64,000 nt of DNA, taken from the NCBI RefSeq assembly GCF_016599855.1, contig NZ_CP067041.1, positions 4,526,001 through 4,590,000 on the forward strand, written 5' to 3'. The notes under the pieces were generated by a model, which worked only from the letters and a program-made list of their open reading frames with translations, made no database searches and was not told the origin of the DNA. Positions 1-8,470 of this stretch are shown here, piece after piece. This DNA comes from Bradyrhizobium diazoefficiens. GTDB taxonomy: Bacteria > Pseudomonadota > Alphaproteobacteria > Rhizobiales > Xanthobacteraceae. The position numbers and the translations under genes are program-made. Every line of letters begins with the position of its first letter. The stretch's first letter is position 1.

Positions 1-1025
1 CAGGCACGACCCTGGTGGAATCAGGCACATTGCCCGTCATTCGCGGCAGGTTTTGCGTGATCTCTTGCAGCAGGCTCGCGGCAAGGCCGGCGGAGATGGT
101 CCGCGGCAGCGCCGCCTGCGGCGTTTCGCCCGCGATGTCCGCCAGCACGGCAGCGGCGAGCGTAGCGCCACGCGGCAATTGCGCCAGTTGGGCGATGTCC
201 GCATCGGGCGATGGCAATACCACCTGCGCGGCCTCGCCCGCCACCTGAAGCGCGGAAGCAGCGGTCTGCGGCGTGGCCGCGGCGCTCGCCGGCTGCGCTT
301 CGCCTTGCACCGGCGCCTGTGGCAAGCCGGTCTCGAGCGTGGTCAGCGTCTGCCGCAGTACGAGCAGCGCCGCCTTGAGGTCCGGCATAACGCCGGACGG
401 CGGCATCGTGTCCGCCGCAAGCGAGGCCTCGAGAAACAGCCCGGACTTCTGGAAGGCGGATTCGATATCGCCGCCATCGAGTGCGGTGTTGAGCGGCGTC
501 TGTTGCGCCAGCACATCCAGCACGGCCTGCTTCAGGCCAACAGGCAGATCGCTGCCGGTGACAATGGACGCTAGGTTGGCGAATAGTGGCGCCTGGCTGC
601 CCTGCTTGGTCACGGCCTCGACCGAGGCTGCGGTGACGGCGACCTGCTCGGCCGGCGTCAAGAGATTGCGGGCCGCGGTCGCGGATGGCGCAAGCGGCGG
701 GCTGTCCACCAGCGAGGCCGCCGTGGGCGTCAGCGTGACCTGATCGGCGCTCGCCTTGCCGGCGCCGTTGACGACGGCGAGCCGGATAGTGCCGTCGTTC
801 TGCGACACCGCGAGCTGGAGATTTTGCCCAGCGGTCAGCGACACCTCGGACATCACGTCCATCGACAAATTGGCGATCGCGATCCGCACCAGATTCTCGG
901 CGAGCACGCTGACGACCTTGGCATCGACGACGCTGCCGGCCTGGAGCATAAGATCCGGCGTCGCCGCATCAGCCACGGGGCTGGCGGCACTGACGGGAAT
1001 GATCGAGCTTATCGGCGTCGGCATC
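1..1025 (-). CDS. FliK-like flagellar hook-length control protein, 5' part (runs off window)
   Basis: This is an open frame from an ATG at 1025 down to the window edge with no stop, about 341 codons seen. It begins MPTPISSIIPVSAA and is rich in Ala, Leu, Gln, Thr and Pro, with long low-complexity stretches and short amphipathic blocks. This is the composition of the N-terminal part of FliK-type hook-length proteins, which are exported and disordered. The conserved C-terminal FliK domain would lie outside the window, so the family call is inference. It could be another secreted Ala/Gln-rich protein. The plus-strand frames across it have no coding character. Confidence 0.5.
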
Positions 1026-1079
1026 TCAAGGGCCCGGGGAATGCTGCCCCACCCTAAGGGCGCCGTCGTAAACCTCTCG

Positions 1080-1874
1080 TTAAGGACCTTTGGCCGCCGG
1101 CGGATTCACGGCCGCCAGCACCGCCACGGCGGCCTCGAAATCCCGCAGCCGCGTGGCACGGCGTGCGGCCGCCTCCTCGTCCACGCCCCAATGGTCGGCA
1201 TTCCAGTCCTCGTCGACATGGGCGGCGGCCCAGACCTGGTCGGCGTCACGCACGCCATGGGCCAGCGCCAGCGCCAGCAGCGCCGAGCCGGTCAGGGTCG
1301 TGACCACATGGAGCGCTGCGACTGACCAGGCATCCTCCGGCAGCGCGGCGCGGGCAGCGCGGAGCGCCTCGTCCGGCTGCTTCACATGCATGATGCCTTC
1401 AGAGAGGATGAAATGCGCTCCTAGCGCCTCCGCGGCCCAGAACAGCACGGGATCCCAATGCGCAGCCTCGCGGGCGACCAGCCCCTCCGGGTGGCCGGCG
1501 CGATAGAACAGCAGATCGGTCTCGAAGTATTTTGCGAGGTCGTCAGCGACGAGCTCGACGCGGTCGATCACGCCCTCGACCACGCTGTTGGCGATCCGCG
1601 TCAGCGGCATAATCACGGGATCGATCGCCTCTCCCTGGGCGGCCCATTCCGCGGCCACGGCATCGGCGAGCGTCCGCGACGGGATCACCAACCGGCGGGC
1701 GGAGGGCGTGCGGATCGGCCTGCCGTCGAGCGTGATGGCAAAGCCGCCCTCGGCCTCAGTAGCGCCGGCCTCCTTGTAGAAGCGCTTGCGCAGCGGGGTC
1801 CGTGCGGACGCGCGCGCCGATTCCCGCGGATCCGCCGGCGGCTGCCCGGCTGCTTCCTCGAACAATTCGCGCAT
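1080..1874 (-). CDS. ATP12 family F1-ATPase assembly chaperone
   Basis: This 264-residue protein matches the ATP12 family. In mitochondria ATP12 binds the F1 alpha subunit and prevents its aggregation before assembly; alphaproteobacteria keep a homologue. After a charged N-terminal stretch of about 30 residues, the conserved body starts at RKRFYKEAG and has the typical LDGRPIRTPS, AAEWAAQGE and MPLTRIANS blocks, then the C-terminal all-helical domain with DLLFYRA and WDPVLFW. Length is normal for the bacterial family. It follows the FliK-like gene on the same strand by 54 bases. A bacterial role in F1 assembly is assumed by homology. Confidence 0.9.
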   Translation of the reverse strand: MRELFEEAAGQPPADPRESARASARTPLRKRFYKEAGATEAEGGFAITLDGRPIRTPSARRLVIPSRTLADAVAAEWAAQGEAIDPVIMPLTRIANSVVEGVIDRVELVADDLAKYFETDLLFYRAGHPEGLVAREAAHWDPVLFWAAEALGAHFILSEGIMHVKQPDEALRAARAALPEDAWSVAALHVVTTLTGSALLALALAHGVRDADQVWAAAHVDEDWNADHWGVDEEAAARRATRLRDFEAAVAVLAAVNPPAAKGP

Positions 1875-1991
1875 GTGAGTTTTCGGTCTCCGCCGCTGAA
1901 TGCTTGGCTTTTAAGGTAAGAGCGGCGGCCGATAAAGCGAGCGGCGGGCATGAGGGAACTTGCGGGCCGCGTGCCCTATTAGATCGCGCAA

Positions 1992-3206
1992 CTACTCTTC
2001 AGGCGCGTTCTCGATCGGGTCGAACCGGCTCGCGTCCAGTCCGAGCAGATTCCACGACTGCTGCATGTGCGGCGGCAGCGGCGCTGTGGCATCGATGAAG
2101 CCGCCGCGCGGATGTGGGATGACGATGCGGCGTGCCAAGAGGTGCAGCCGGTTTTGCAGGCCGCCCGGCAATTGCCAGTTCTCGATGTTGAAATATTTGG
2201 GATCGCCGACGATGGGGTGGCCGATATGCTCCATGTGGGCGCGCAGCTGGTGGGTGCGCCCCGTCACCGGCTTCAGCGACACCCAGGTCAGCTTGTTGCC
2301 GGCGGTCTCGACCACCGCGTAATAGGTCACCGCGTGGCTGGCGCCCTCATCGCCATGCTGGGCGATGCGCATGATGGTGTCGTCCTCGCTCTCCTCCTTG
2401 GCAAGGAAGGTCGAGATGCGACCCTGCTTCGGCTTCGGCAGCCCTGGCACCAATGCCCAATAGGTTTTGCGCGCCGAGCGCGAGCGGAACGCGCCAGTCA
2501 AATGCGAGGCGGCAAAACGCGTCTTGGCAATCAGGAGACAGCCCGACGTCTCCCTGTCGATGCGATGCACGAGGCGCGGCTTCTGGCCCTTGGAATCGCG
2601 CATCACCTCCAGCATTTGGTCGATGTGGCGCGTCATGCCCGAGCCGCCCTGCACGGCAAGGCCGGCGGGCTTGTTCAGCACGAGGACGTCGTCATCCTCA
2701 TAGATCGTCATCTCCTTCAGCGTCTTGAGCGTCTTTTGCGCGCCTTCCGACAGCTCGTCGACGGCCTTCGGCGTGTCGAGCTTCAGCGGCGGAATCCGGA
2801 CGTTCTGCCCCTCCTCCAGGCGATCCTTGCTGTCGACGCGCTTGCCGTCGACGCGCAGCTCGCCTTTGCGCACCACGCGCTGGATGTGGGAGAACGAGAG
2901 GCCGGGAAAGCGCGCTTCGAGAAAGCGGTCGACGCGCATGTTGTTCTCATCGGCCGTCACGGCGACGGTCTGCACTTTGGTCGGCAGCAGCGCCTCCACT
3001 GGCTTTGCTGCCGTCGGTTTTTCCATCTCACCTTTGGGCGGACGCCGCTCGGCGCGCTCACCCACAAAGCGCGGCGGCTTGCCACCGGGCTTGCCACCCG
3101 GACGCGGCCCCGCCTTCTTCGTGCTCCGCGCCTTGAAAGGACGCGCTTCCTTGCGCTCGTCGCGCGAACGGGGCTCTTGATTGGTTCTCTTGATGCGGCG
3201 GCTCAT
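1992..3206 (-). CDS. RluA family 23S rRNA pseudouridine synthase with basic N-terminal extension
   Basis: This protein of 404 residues isomerises uridine to pseudouridine in rRNA. An S4-like RNA-binding domain spans about residues 88-140 (RVDRFLEARFPG, ELRVDGKRV). The catalytic domain holds the signature HRIDRETSG with catalytic Asp217, and later GRTHQLRAHM. The first 85 residues are an extra Lys/Arg/Pro-rich, probably disordered segment that typical RluC/RluD proteins of about 320 residues lack. Start is the ATG at 3206. Which uridines it modifies (RluC- or RluD-type) cannot be told from the sequence. It lies 51 bases past the rarA stop's side on the same strand, with ATP12 following. Confidence 0.92.
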   Translation of the reverse strand: MSRRIKRTNQEPRSRDERKEARPFKARSTKKAGPRPGGKPGGKPPRFVGERAERRPPKGEMEKPTAAKPVEALLPTKVQTVAVTADENNMRVDRFLEARFPGLSFSHIQRVVRKGELRVDGKRVDSKDRLEEGQNVRIPPLKLDTPKAVDELSEGAQKTLKTLKEMTIYEDDDVLVLNKPAGLAVQGGSGMTRHIDQMLEVMRDSKGQKPRLVHRIDRETSGCLLIAKTRFAASHLTGAFRSRSARKTYWALVPGLPKPKQGRISTFLAKEESEDDTIMRIAQHGDEGASHAVTYYAVVETAGNKLTWVSLKPVTGRTHQLRAHMEHIGHPIVGDPKYFNIENWQLPGGLQNRLHLLARRIVIPHPRGGFIDATAPLPPHMQQSWNLLGLDASRFDPIENAPEE

Positions 3207-3257
3207 GGCTGCCTGCCTACCCTAAAAGCCGGCTCCCGTCACGACGAAATGGCCATT

Positions 3258-4595
3258 CTAGCGCGAGCCGCCCCGCTCCTTGCGCAGCTTGGCCCAGTAG
3301 TCCAGCCGCTTCCTGATCTCGCGCTCGAAGCCGCGTTCGGGCGGGTCGTAGAAGGTCTGGCGGCCCAGGGCTTCCGGAAAGTAGTCCTGGCCGGAGAAGG
3401 CTTCCGGCGTGTCGTGGTCGTATTCGTAAGCTACGCCGTAGCCCTCGGATTTCATCAGCTTGGTCGGGGAATTGAGGATGTGCTTGGGCGGCAGCAGCGA
3501 GCCGGCCTGTTTTGCGACCTGCATCGCTGTACCGAAGGCGGTGTAGACCGCGTTCGATTTCGGCGCCGTGGCGAGATAGACGACGGCCTGCGCGATCGCG
3601 AGCTCGCCCTCGGGATGGCCGAGGAAGTCGAAGGCGTCCTTGGCGGCGTTGGCGATGACGAGCGCTTGGGGATCAGCGAGCCCGATGTCCTCGACCGCCA
3701 TGCGCACCACGCGGCGCGCCAGGAACAGCGGGTCCTCGCCGGCATCGAGCATGCGCGCGAGATAATAGAGCGCGGCGTCCGGATCGGAGCCGCGCACCGA
3801 TTTATGCAGCGCCGAGATCAGATTGTAGTGGCCGTCGGCCGATTTGTCGTAGATCGGCGCGCGGCGCTGCAAAATCTCCTGCAGCTGCGCGGCATTGAAA
3901 ATCTCGTCCGCCCGCGCCGAACGCCAGACCTCTTCGGCGAGCGTCAACGCCGCGCGGCCATCGCCGTCGGCCATGCGCACCAGCACGGCGCGCGCCTCTT
4001 CATCGAGCGGCAGCTTGCGGCCCTCGATCTCCTCGGCATGGGCGAACAATTTCTCGATCGCGGCAGCATCGAGCGAGCGAAACATCAGCACGCGGGCGCG
4101 CGACAGAAGCGCCGCGTTGAGCTCGAAGGACGGGTTTTCCGTGGTGGCGCCGACCATGACGACGGTGCCGTCCTCCATCACAGGCAAAAACGAGTCCTGC
4201 TGGGCCCGATTGAAGCGATGCACCTCGTCGACGAACAGCAGCGTACCCTTGCCCATCTCGCGGCGGGCGCGAGCGGCATCGAACGCCTTCTTGAGGTCGG
4301 CGACGCCGGAGAACACCGCGGAGATCTGCTCGAAATGCAGGTCGGTCGCATCCGCCAGGAGCCGCGCCACCGTGGTTTTGCCGGTGCCCGGCGGGCCCCA
4401 GAACACCAGCGATCCCAACGTGCGCGTCTCCAGCATGCGTGTCAGCGCGCCGTCGGGACCGAGGATGTGGTCTTGGCCGACGACCTCCGACAGCGTGCGC
4501 GGCCGCAGCCGGTCCGGCAGCGGATGCGGGGCATCGCGATCGAGCCCCGCCGCGGCGAAGAGAGTTAGTGTCTCCTGTGGTCGCTTCGAACTCAT
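3258..4595 (-). CDS. rarA: Replication-associated recombination protein A (RarA/MgsA AAA ATPase)
   Basis: This 445-residue AAA+ ATPase acts at stalled replication forks and is related to clamp-loader subunits and eukaryotic WRNIP1. Walker A is GPPGTGKTT at residues 67-75. Walker B is LLFVDEVHRFN with Asp123-Glu124, followed by sensor 1 GATTENPSFELN. The C-terminal part (residues 190-440) has the MgsA tetramerisation region with LHKSVRGSDPDAALYYLARM. Its ATG at 4595 overlaps the stop of the upstream protease gene as ATGA, so translation is probably coupled. Confidence 0.95.
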   Translation of the reverse strand: MSSKRPQETLTLFAAAGLDRDAPHPLPDRLRPRTLSEVVGQDHILGPDGALTRMLETRTLGSLVFWGPPGTGKTTVARLLADATDLHFEQISAVFSGVADLKKAFDAARARREMGKGTLLFVDEVHRFNRAQQDSFLPVMEDGTVVMVGATTENPSFELNAALLSRARVLMFRSLDAAAIEKLFAHAEEIEGRKLPLDEEARAVLVRMADGDGRAALTLAEEVWRSARADEIFNAAQLQEILQRRAPIYDKSADGHYNLISALHKSVRGSDPDAALYYLARMLDAGEDPLFLARRVVRMAVEDIGLADPQALVIANAAKDAFDFLGHPEGELAIAQAVVYLATAPKSNAVYTAFGTAMQVAKQAGSLLPPKHILNSPTKLMKSEGYGVAYEYDHDTPEAFSGQDYFPEALGRQTFYDPPERGFEREIRKRLDYWAKLRKERGGSR

Positions 4596-5995
4596 CCGCC
4601 CAGCGTGACGTTGATCTGCTGGCCGCCGCGCACCACCGCGATGCGCCAGAGCCGCGACTGCTCCTTAGCGACCTTCTCCAGGTCGCTGGTCCTGGCGATC
4701 TTCTGGTTGTTCACGGACAGGATGATGTCGCCTTTCTGGAAGCCGACATTTTGCGCCGCCGTGCCGTCGCCAATGTCGGTGACGACGACACCCTCGGTGT
4801 CGGCATCGAGATGCAGCTCGTCGGCCACCGCCGGCGTGATGGTGGAGATTCTAGCGCCTTGGAACGGCGAACGCGTGGTGATGACGAGCTCATTACGGCC
4901 GCTGTCCGGCGCGGTCTCCAGCGCGATCGTCAATTTGAGCGGCCTGCCGCCGCGTTGGACTTCGATCTGGGCACTACCGCCCAGCGGACGGGTGGCGAAG
5001 CGGTAGTCGAACGCGTTGGGATCGTCCACGGCCTGGCCGTCGATCCCGGTGATGAGGTCGGAGGATTTCAACCCGGCCTTCGCCGCGGGGCCGTTGGGAA
5101 CGACGCTCGCGACCAGCGCGCCGGTCGGCGAGCGCAAGCCGAGGGTCTCGGCGATCTCGGGCGTCACCGCCTGCAACTTCGCACCGAGCCATGGCCGCTT
5201 CACTGCCGTGCCGCCGCTCTTGGCGGAGGCGACGACGACGCGCACCATGTTTGCGGGGATGGCAAAGCCGATGCCTTGCGAGCCGCCGGAGCGCGAGTAG
5301 ATCGCAGTGTTGATGCCGGCGAGCCGGCCGCTCATGTCGACCAGCGCGCCGCCGGAATTGCCGGGATTGATCGCAGCATCAGTCTGGATGAAGAACTGGT
5401 AGTCGGTGATGCCGACCTGCGTGCGCGCGAGCGCCGAGATGATGCCGTGCGTCACGGTCTGACCGACGCCGAACGGGTTGCCGATCGCCAGGACGACGTC
5501 GCCAACCATCAGCTCGTCCGAATTGGTGAATTCGAGCGCCGGAAATTTCTCCCTGGTGTCCTTCAGGCGCAGCACCGCGAGATCGCTGCGGGAATCCTTC
5601 AGCACGATCTCTGCCTCGAATTCGCGCTTGTCCGAGAGCGACACCTTCACCTGGTCGGCGCCTTCGATGACATGGACGTTGGTGACGACCAGCCCGGAGG
5701 AATCGACGATCACGCCCGAACCCAGCGACCGCTGCACCTGCTCCTGCTGCTGGCCGCCGCCGAAGAAACGGCGGAAGATCGGGTCATCCAGCAGCGGATT
5801 GCGATTCTGCACCACTTTGGCGGCATAGACGTTGACGACCGCCGGCTGCACCCGCTGCACGATCGGCGCATAGGACAGCCGCAGTTCCGCCGGCGACGAC
5901 GGGACGCGACGGTCCTGTGCGGCAGTCGGATCGAAGTGGGCCGAAAAGGCTATGCACAATGCCGCGACGGCGGCGGTCGAGATCAGTCGAAACAT
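4592..5995 (-). CDS. DegP/DegQ-like S1C periplasmic serine protease with two PDZ domains
   Basis: The open frame extends to 6157, but the start chosen is the ATG at 5995, because MFRLISTAAVAALCIAF begins a clear signal peptide ending near TAAQ. The mature protein is a trypsin-like S1C protease: His108 in VTNVH, Asp138 in SRSDLAVL and Ser214 in NPGNSGGAL form the triad. Two PDZ domains follow (about 270-360 and 375-465), giving 467 residues, which is normal for DegQ. It should degrade or refold damaged periplasmic proteins. The gene overlaps rarA by four bases (ATGA); that pairing has no obvious functional logic. Confidence 0.92.
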   Translation of the reverse strand: MFRLISTAAVAALCIAFSAHFDPTAAQDRRVPSSPAELRLSYAPIVQRVQPAVVNVYAAKVVQNRNPLLDDPIFRRFFGGGQQQEQVQRSLGSGVIVDSSGLVVTNVHVIEGADQVKVSLSDKREFEAEIVLKDSRSDLAVLRLKDTREKFPALEFTNSDELMVGDVVLAIGNPFGVGQTVTHGIISALARTQVGITDYQFFIQTDAAINPGNSGGALVDMSGRLAGINTAIYSRSGGSQGIGFAIPANMVRVVVASAKSGGTAVKRPWLGAKLQAVTPEIAETLGLRSPTGALVASVVPNGPAAKAGLKSSDLITGIDGQAVDDPNAFDYRFATRPLGGSAQIEVQRGGRPLKLTIALETAPDSGRNELVITTRSPFQGARISTITPAVADELHLDADTEGVVVTDIGDGTAAQNVGFQKGDIILSVNNQKIARTSDLEKVAKEQSRLWRIAVVRGGQQINVTLGG

Positions 5996-6310
5996 TCCTA
6001 CCTCTTGGAAAAGACGTCGGAATATAGGCGCGTTCGCCCCCCAATAGAAGGGCGCCGCGCGGCAATATTCAGCCCTCCTCCGGCGTTCTGGGCATACAAG
6101 CCCCGCGTGCGAAATCGCAGTTTGCAGGAGGCGGTGGATTGGCATGATGCGCATCATCTTGCATTGTCATGCCGGGCGGATTCGGTTGCGGCGAATTGGC
6201 ATCAGTGGGAACCGCGCAACCGGCCGCGCACCGTCGCGGGGCAGTCATCGATCAATCCTAGGCTATCCCGTCTCGACTTGGGGAAATTCGTCAAACGATG
6301 GAGTCATGAC
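5996..6310. other. Divergent intergenic region between protease and porin
   Basis: These 315 bases lie between the oppositely oriented protease (minus) and porin (plus) genes and should hold both promoters. I see no gene in it; the frames that cross it are extensions of the neighbours. It contains a perfect 14-bp palindrome at 6144-6157. Confidence 0.6.
6144..6157. promoter_or_regulatory. 14-bp perfect palindrome, possible operator
   Basis: ATGATGC is followed directly by its reverse complement GCATCAT. It sits about 155 bases upstream of the porin start in the divergent gap. A protein-binding role is inference; no cognate regulator is evident nearby. Confidence 0.3.
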
Positions 6311-7927
6311 GTGAGCAGGACAAGAATGGCGGCCACGGCGATTGGTCTCGCCGGCGCGCTGGTGGCCTCACAGGCCCGGGCCCAATCGGCAAGCAACAGC
6401 GAGCAGGAGATCGCGCTCCTGAAGCAGCAATTGAAGATGCTGGAGCAGAAGCTCGACAAGCTCCAGAACCAGACCGCTGCGAACACGGCAGCCACGGCGA
6501 AAGCCAGGGCAGAAGCAAAGGCTGAAGCGAAAGCCGAAGCCCGCTCCGAAGCGAAGGCGGTCGTCGCCAACGCCAGCGCAGCGTATCCGGTCAAAGGCGC
6601 GCCGCCGTTATCCGGCGTTATCGTGACGATGCCGAACAACCGGCCGACGATCTGCACCGCGGATCAGGCCAACTGCGTCGCCATCACCGGCCGCGTGCAT
6701 TGGGATGTCGGCGGCTACGACTATCGTCCCAACACAGCCTCCACTGTGCCGCAGAAGCTCGACAGCGGCGAAAACCTCCGCCGCGCGCGCATCGGCGTCA
6801 CCGGCAAATTCTTCAACGATTGGAATTTCGCGCTGATCTACGATTTCGGCGGCACGTCGGACGGCTTTGGCGGCACTGCAACCGGTTCGCTCCCGGGCGG
6901 CGGTCTCTCCGGCGTCGAGAATGCCTATCTCAGCTATACCGGCCTGAAGCCGTTCGGCGGCAAGATGGCGATCGAGGCCGGCATCATGGACCTGCCCTAC
7001 ACCATGGACGAGGCCACCAGCTCCAACGACATCATGTTCATGGAGCGTGCCTCTTCCGGCGTGGTGGCGACCAACATCGCCGCCGGCGACTTCCGTTCCG
7101 CGGCCGGCGCGCGCTGGTTCAACGATCAGCTCTGGATCGGCGCCTATGCGACGGGCCCGGCTACCGGCGCGATCCACTCCGCCTCGAGCGCCGCCCCGGC
7201 GGGCACGAGCGAGCAGTACGGCGCGGTCGCACGCGTTGCGGGCAACCCGATCAGCGGCAAGGACTACTCGGTGCATATCGGCGCCGACGCACAGTGGCTG
7301 ATTCAGCCGCCGCGCAATCTCATCGCCAACACGCAGACGGTCGCGCTCAGCGATCGTCCGGAATTGCGTCTCGACCCGACGACGCTGGTCTCGACGGGCG
7401 CGATCGCCAATGTCTCGGGCGCGCAGGTCTACAGCATCGAGGCGGCGGGGACTTACGGTCCGCTCATCGTCCAGGGCGAGTATTTCTGGTACAATGTCGA
7501 TCGCACCGTCAACACCGCCGTGCCGCTGGTCGGCGCACCGAGCCTCAAATTCCAGGGCGGATACGCCCAGGCCGGCTACGTTCTGACGGGTGAAACGCAC
7601 ACCTACAACGCAGCCAGCGCCGCCTATAACGGGGTCAAGCCGGCGCATCCGTTCTCGCTCGACGGCGGCGGTTGGGGCGCTTGGGAAATCGCGGGGCGCT
7701 TCTCGACGATCGACCTCAACGATCAGCTTGCGAGCGCCAACGGCGTCGCGGGTGGACGCCAGAACGTCTACACACTGGCGCTCAACTGGTACGTCAACGG
7801 CAACGTCCGCTTCATGCTCGACTACCTGCACGGCACCGTCTCCAAGCAGACGCTCCCACCGGCGGCATTCGCGAATACGGGCTCGAGCTTCGACGCCGTG
7901 GCGATGCGCACGCAGTTCGCGTTCTGA
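6311..7927 (+). CDS. OprP/OprO-like outer-membrane porin
   Basis: The GTG at 6311 is chosen as start: GGAG lies seven bases upstream and it gives a clean signal peptide (MSRTRMAATAIGLAG ... SQARAQ). An in-frame ATG at 6326 is the alternative. Next comes a short coiled coil (EIALLKQQLKMLEQKLDKLQ) and a roughly 40-residue Ala/Lys/Glu-rich linker, then a 16-to-18-strand beta-barrel-like region with alternating polar and aromatic residues. The C-terminus is MRTQFAF, with the terminal Phe used by the BAM complex. The coiled coil plus barrel is the layout of phosphate-selective porins O/P; substrate is unknown. The product is 538 residues. Confidence 0.82.
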   Translation: MSRTRMAATAIGLAGALVASQARAQSASNSEQEIALLKQQLKMLEQKLDKLQNQTAANTAATAKARAEAKAEAKAEARSEAKAVVANASAAYPVKGAPPLSGVIVTMPNNRPTICTADQANCVAITGRVHWDVGGYDYRPNTASTVPQKLDSGENLRRARIGVTGKFFNDWNFALIYDFGGTSDGFGGTATGSLPGGGLSGVENAYLSYTGLKPFGGKMAIEAGIMDLPYTMDEATSSNDIMFMERASSGVVATNIAAGDFRSAAGARWFNDQLWIGAYATGPATGAIHSASSAAPAGTSEQYGAVARVAGNPISGKDYSVHIGADAQWLIQPPRNLIANTQTVALSDRPELRLDPTTLVSTGAIANVSGAQVYSIEAAGTYGPLIVQGEYFWYNVDRTVNTAVPLVGAPSLKFQGGYAQAGYVLTGETHTYNAASAAYNGVKPAHPFSLDGGGWGAWEIAGRFSTIDLNDQLASANGVAGGRQNVYTLALNWYVNGNVRFMLDYLHGTVSKQTLPPAAFANTGSSFDAVAMRTQFAF

Positions 7928-7936
7928 GACGATCTC

Positions 7937-7964
7937 ATCCGGGAGCGGCATGCCGCTCCCGGAT
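7937..7964. terminator. Bidirectional hairpin terminator
   Basis: This is a perfect 28-base palindrome with 14-base arms (atccgggagcggca and its complement) between the convergent porin and hxlR-type genes. It has no strong T-run but can form the same stem in both transcripts. Confidence 0.7.
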
Positions 7965-7966
7965 AC

Positions 7967-8350
7967 TTAAGCCGCGCGCTTCGGCTTCTTGACCGGCTCG
8001 GCGTCAGGCGCCGGCGCGCAGGACAGCCGCTGCTGATGGCTCTCGCCCCAGGCCTTCAGGATGTCGATCACCGGGCGCAGGCTCTCGCCGAGTTCCGAGA
8101 GCGTGTATTCCACGCGCGGCGGCACCTCCGCATAGACCTTGCGGATGAGGAGCTTGTCCTCCTCCAGCGCGCGAAGCTGCTTGGTCAGCATGCGCTGGGT
8201 GATGCCGGGCATCCGGCGGCGCAGCTCGCCGAACCGCTGGGTGCCGCTCTGGAGATGGTAGAGGATCACGCCCTTCCATTTGCCGTCGATCAGGTCCAGC
8301 GTCGCCTCCACCGAGCAGCCCGGACGACGGGCAAAATCGCGCCGTTTCAT
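7967..8350 (-). CDS. HxlR family winged-helix transcriptional regulator
   Basis: This 127-residue protein has the HxlR signature: a Cys near the N-terminus (RPGCSVEATLDLIDGKWKGVILYHL), then GTQRFGELRRRMPGITQRMLTKQLRALEEDKLL (helix-turn-helix) and a wing RVEYTLSELGESLRP. The C-terminal tail is basic. HxlR proteins often sense electrophiles or redox change and control a divergent oxidoreductase. Here an alcohol dehydrogenase starts 120 bases away in the opposite direction, so it is the likely target. Confidence 0.92.
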   Translation of the reverse strand: MKRRDFARRPGCSVEATLDLIDGKWKGVILYHLQSGTQRFGELRRRMPGITQRMLTKQLRALEEDKLLIRKVYAEVPPRVEYTLSELGESLRPVIDILKAWGESHQQRLSCAPAPDAEPVKKPKRAA

Positions 8351-8362
8351 GCATGTTTCCCA

Positions 8363-8384
8363 ATAGTATCCAAACAGGGACTAT
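8363..8384. promoter_or_regulatory. Candidate HxlR operator between hxlR-type gene and dehydrogenase
   Basis: An imperfect dyad has outer arms ATAGT (8363-8367) and ACTAT (8380-8384) with inner TCC/GGGA. It lies 12 bases from the hxlR-type start codon in the divergent gap. Binding by the adjacent regulator is inference from position. Confidence 0.45.
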
Positions 8385-8470
8385 ATCCCCGAATTTACAG
8401 TAGTTGCCAAATGGAAGCCAGGGCGACAGTTAGGGCGGCAGGCGAACACGTCATCTGATGGAGACAAGCC

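Noticed and set aside
2067..4568. An 833-codon plus-strand frame across the pseudouridine synthase and rarA
   Set aside because: It lies wholly opposite two genes with clear catalytic motifs and has shadow composition.
4439..6310. Upstream extension of the porin frame making a 1162-residue protein
   Set aside because: The first 620 codons lie opposite rarA and the protease; the signal peptide and ribosome site at 6311 fix the porin start.
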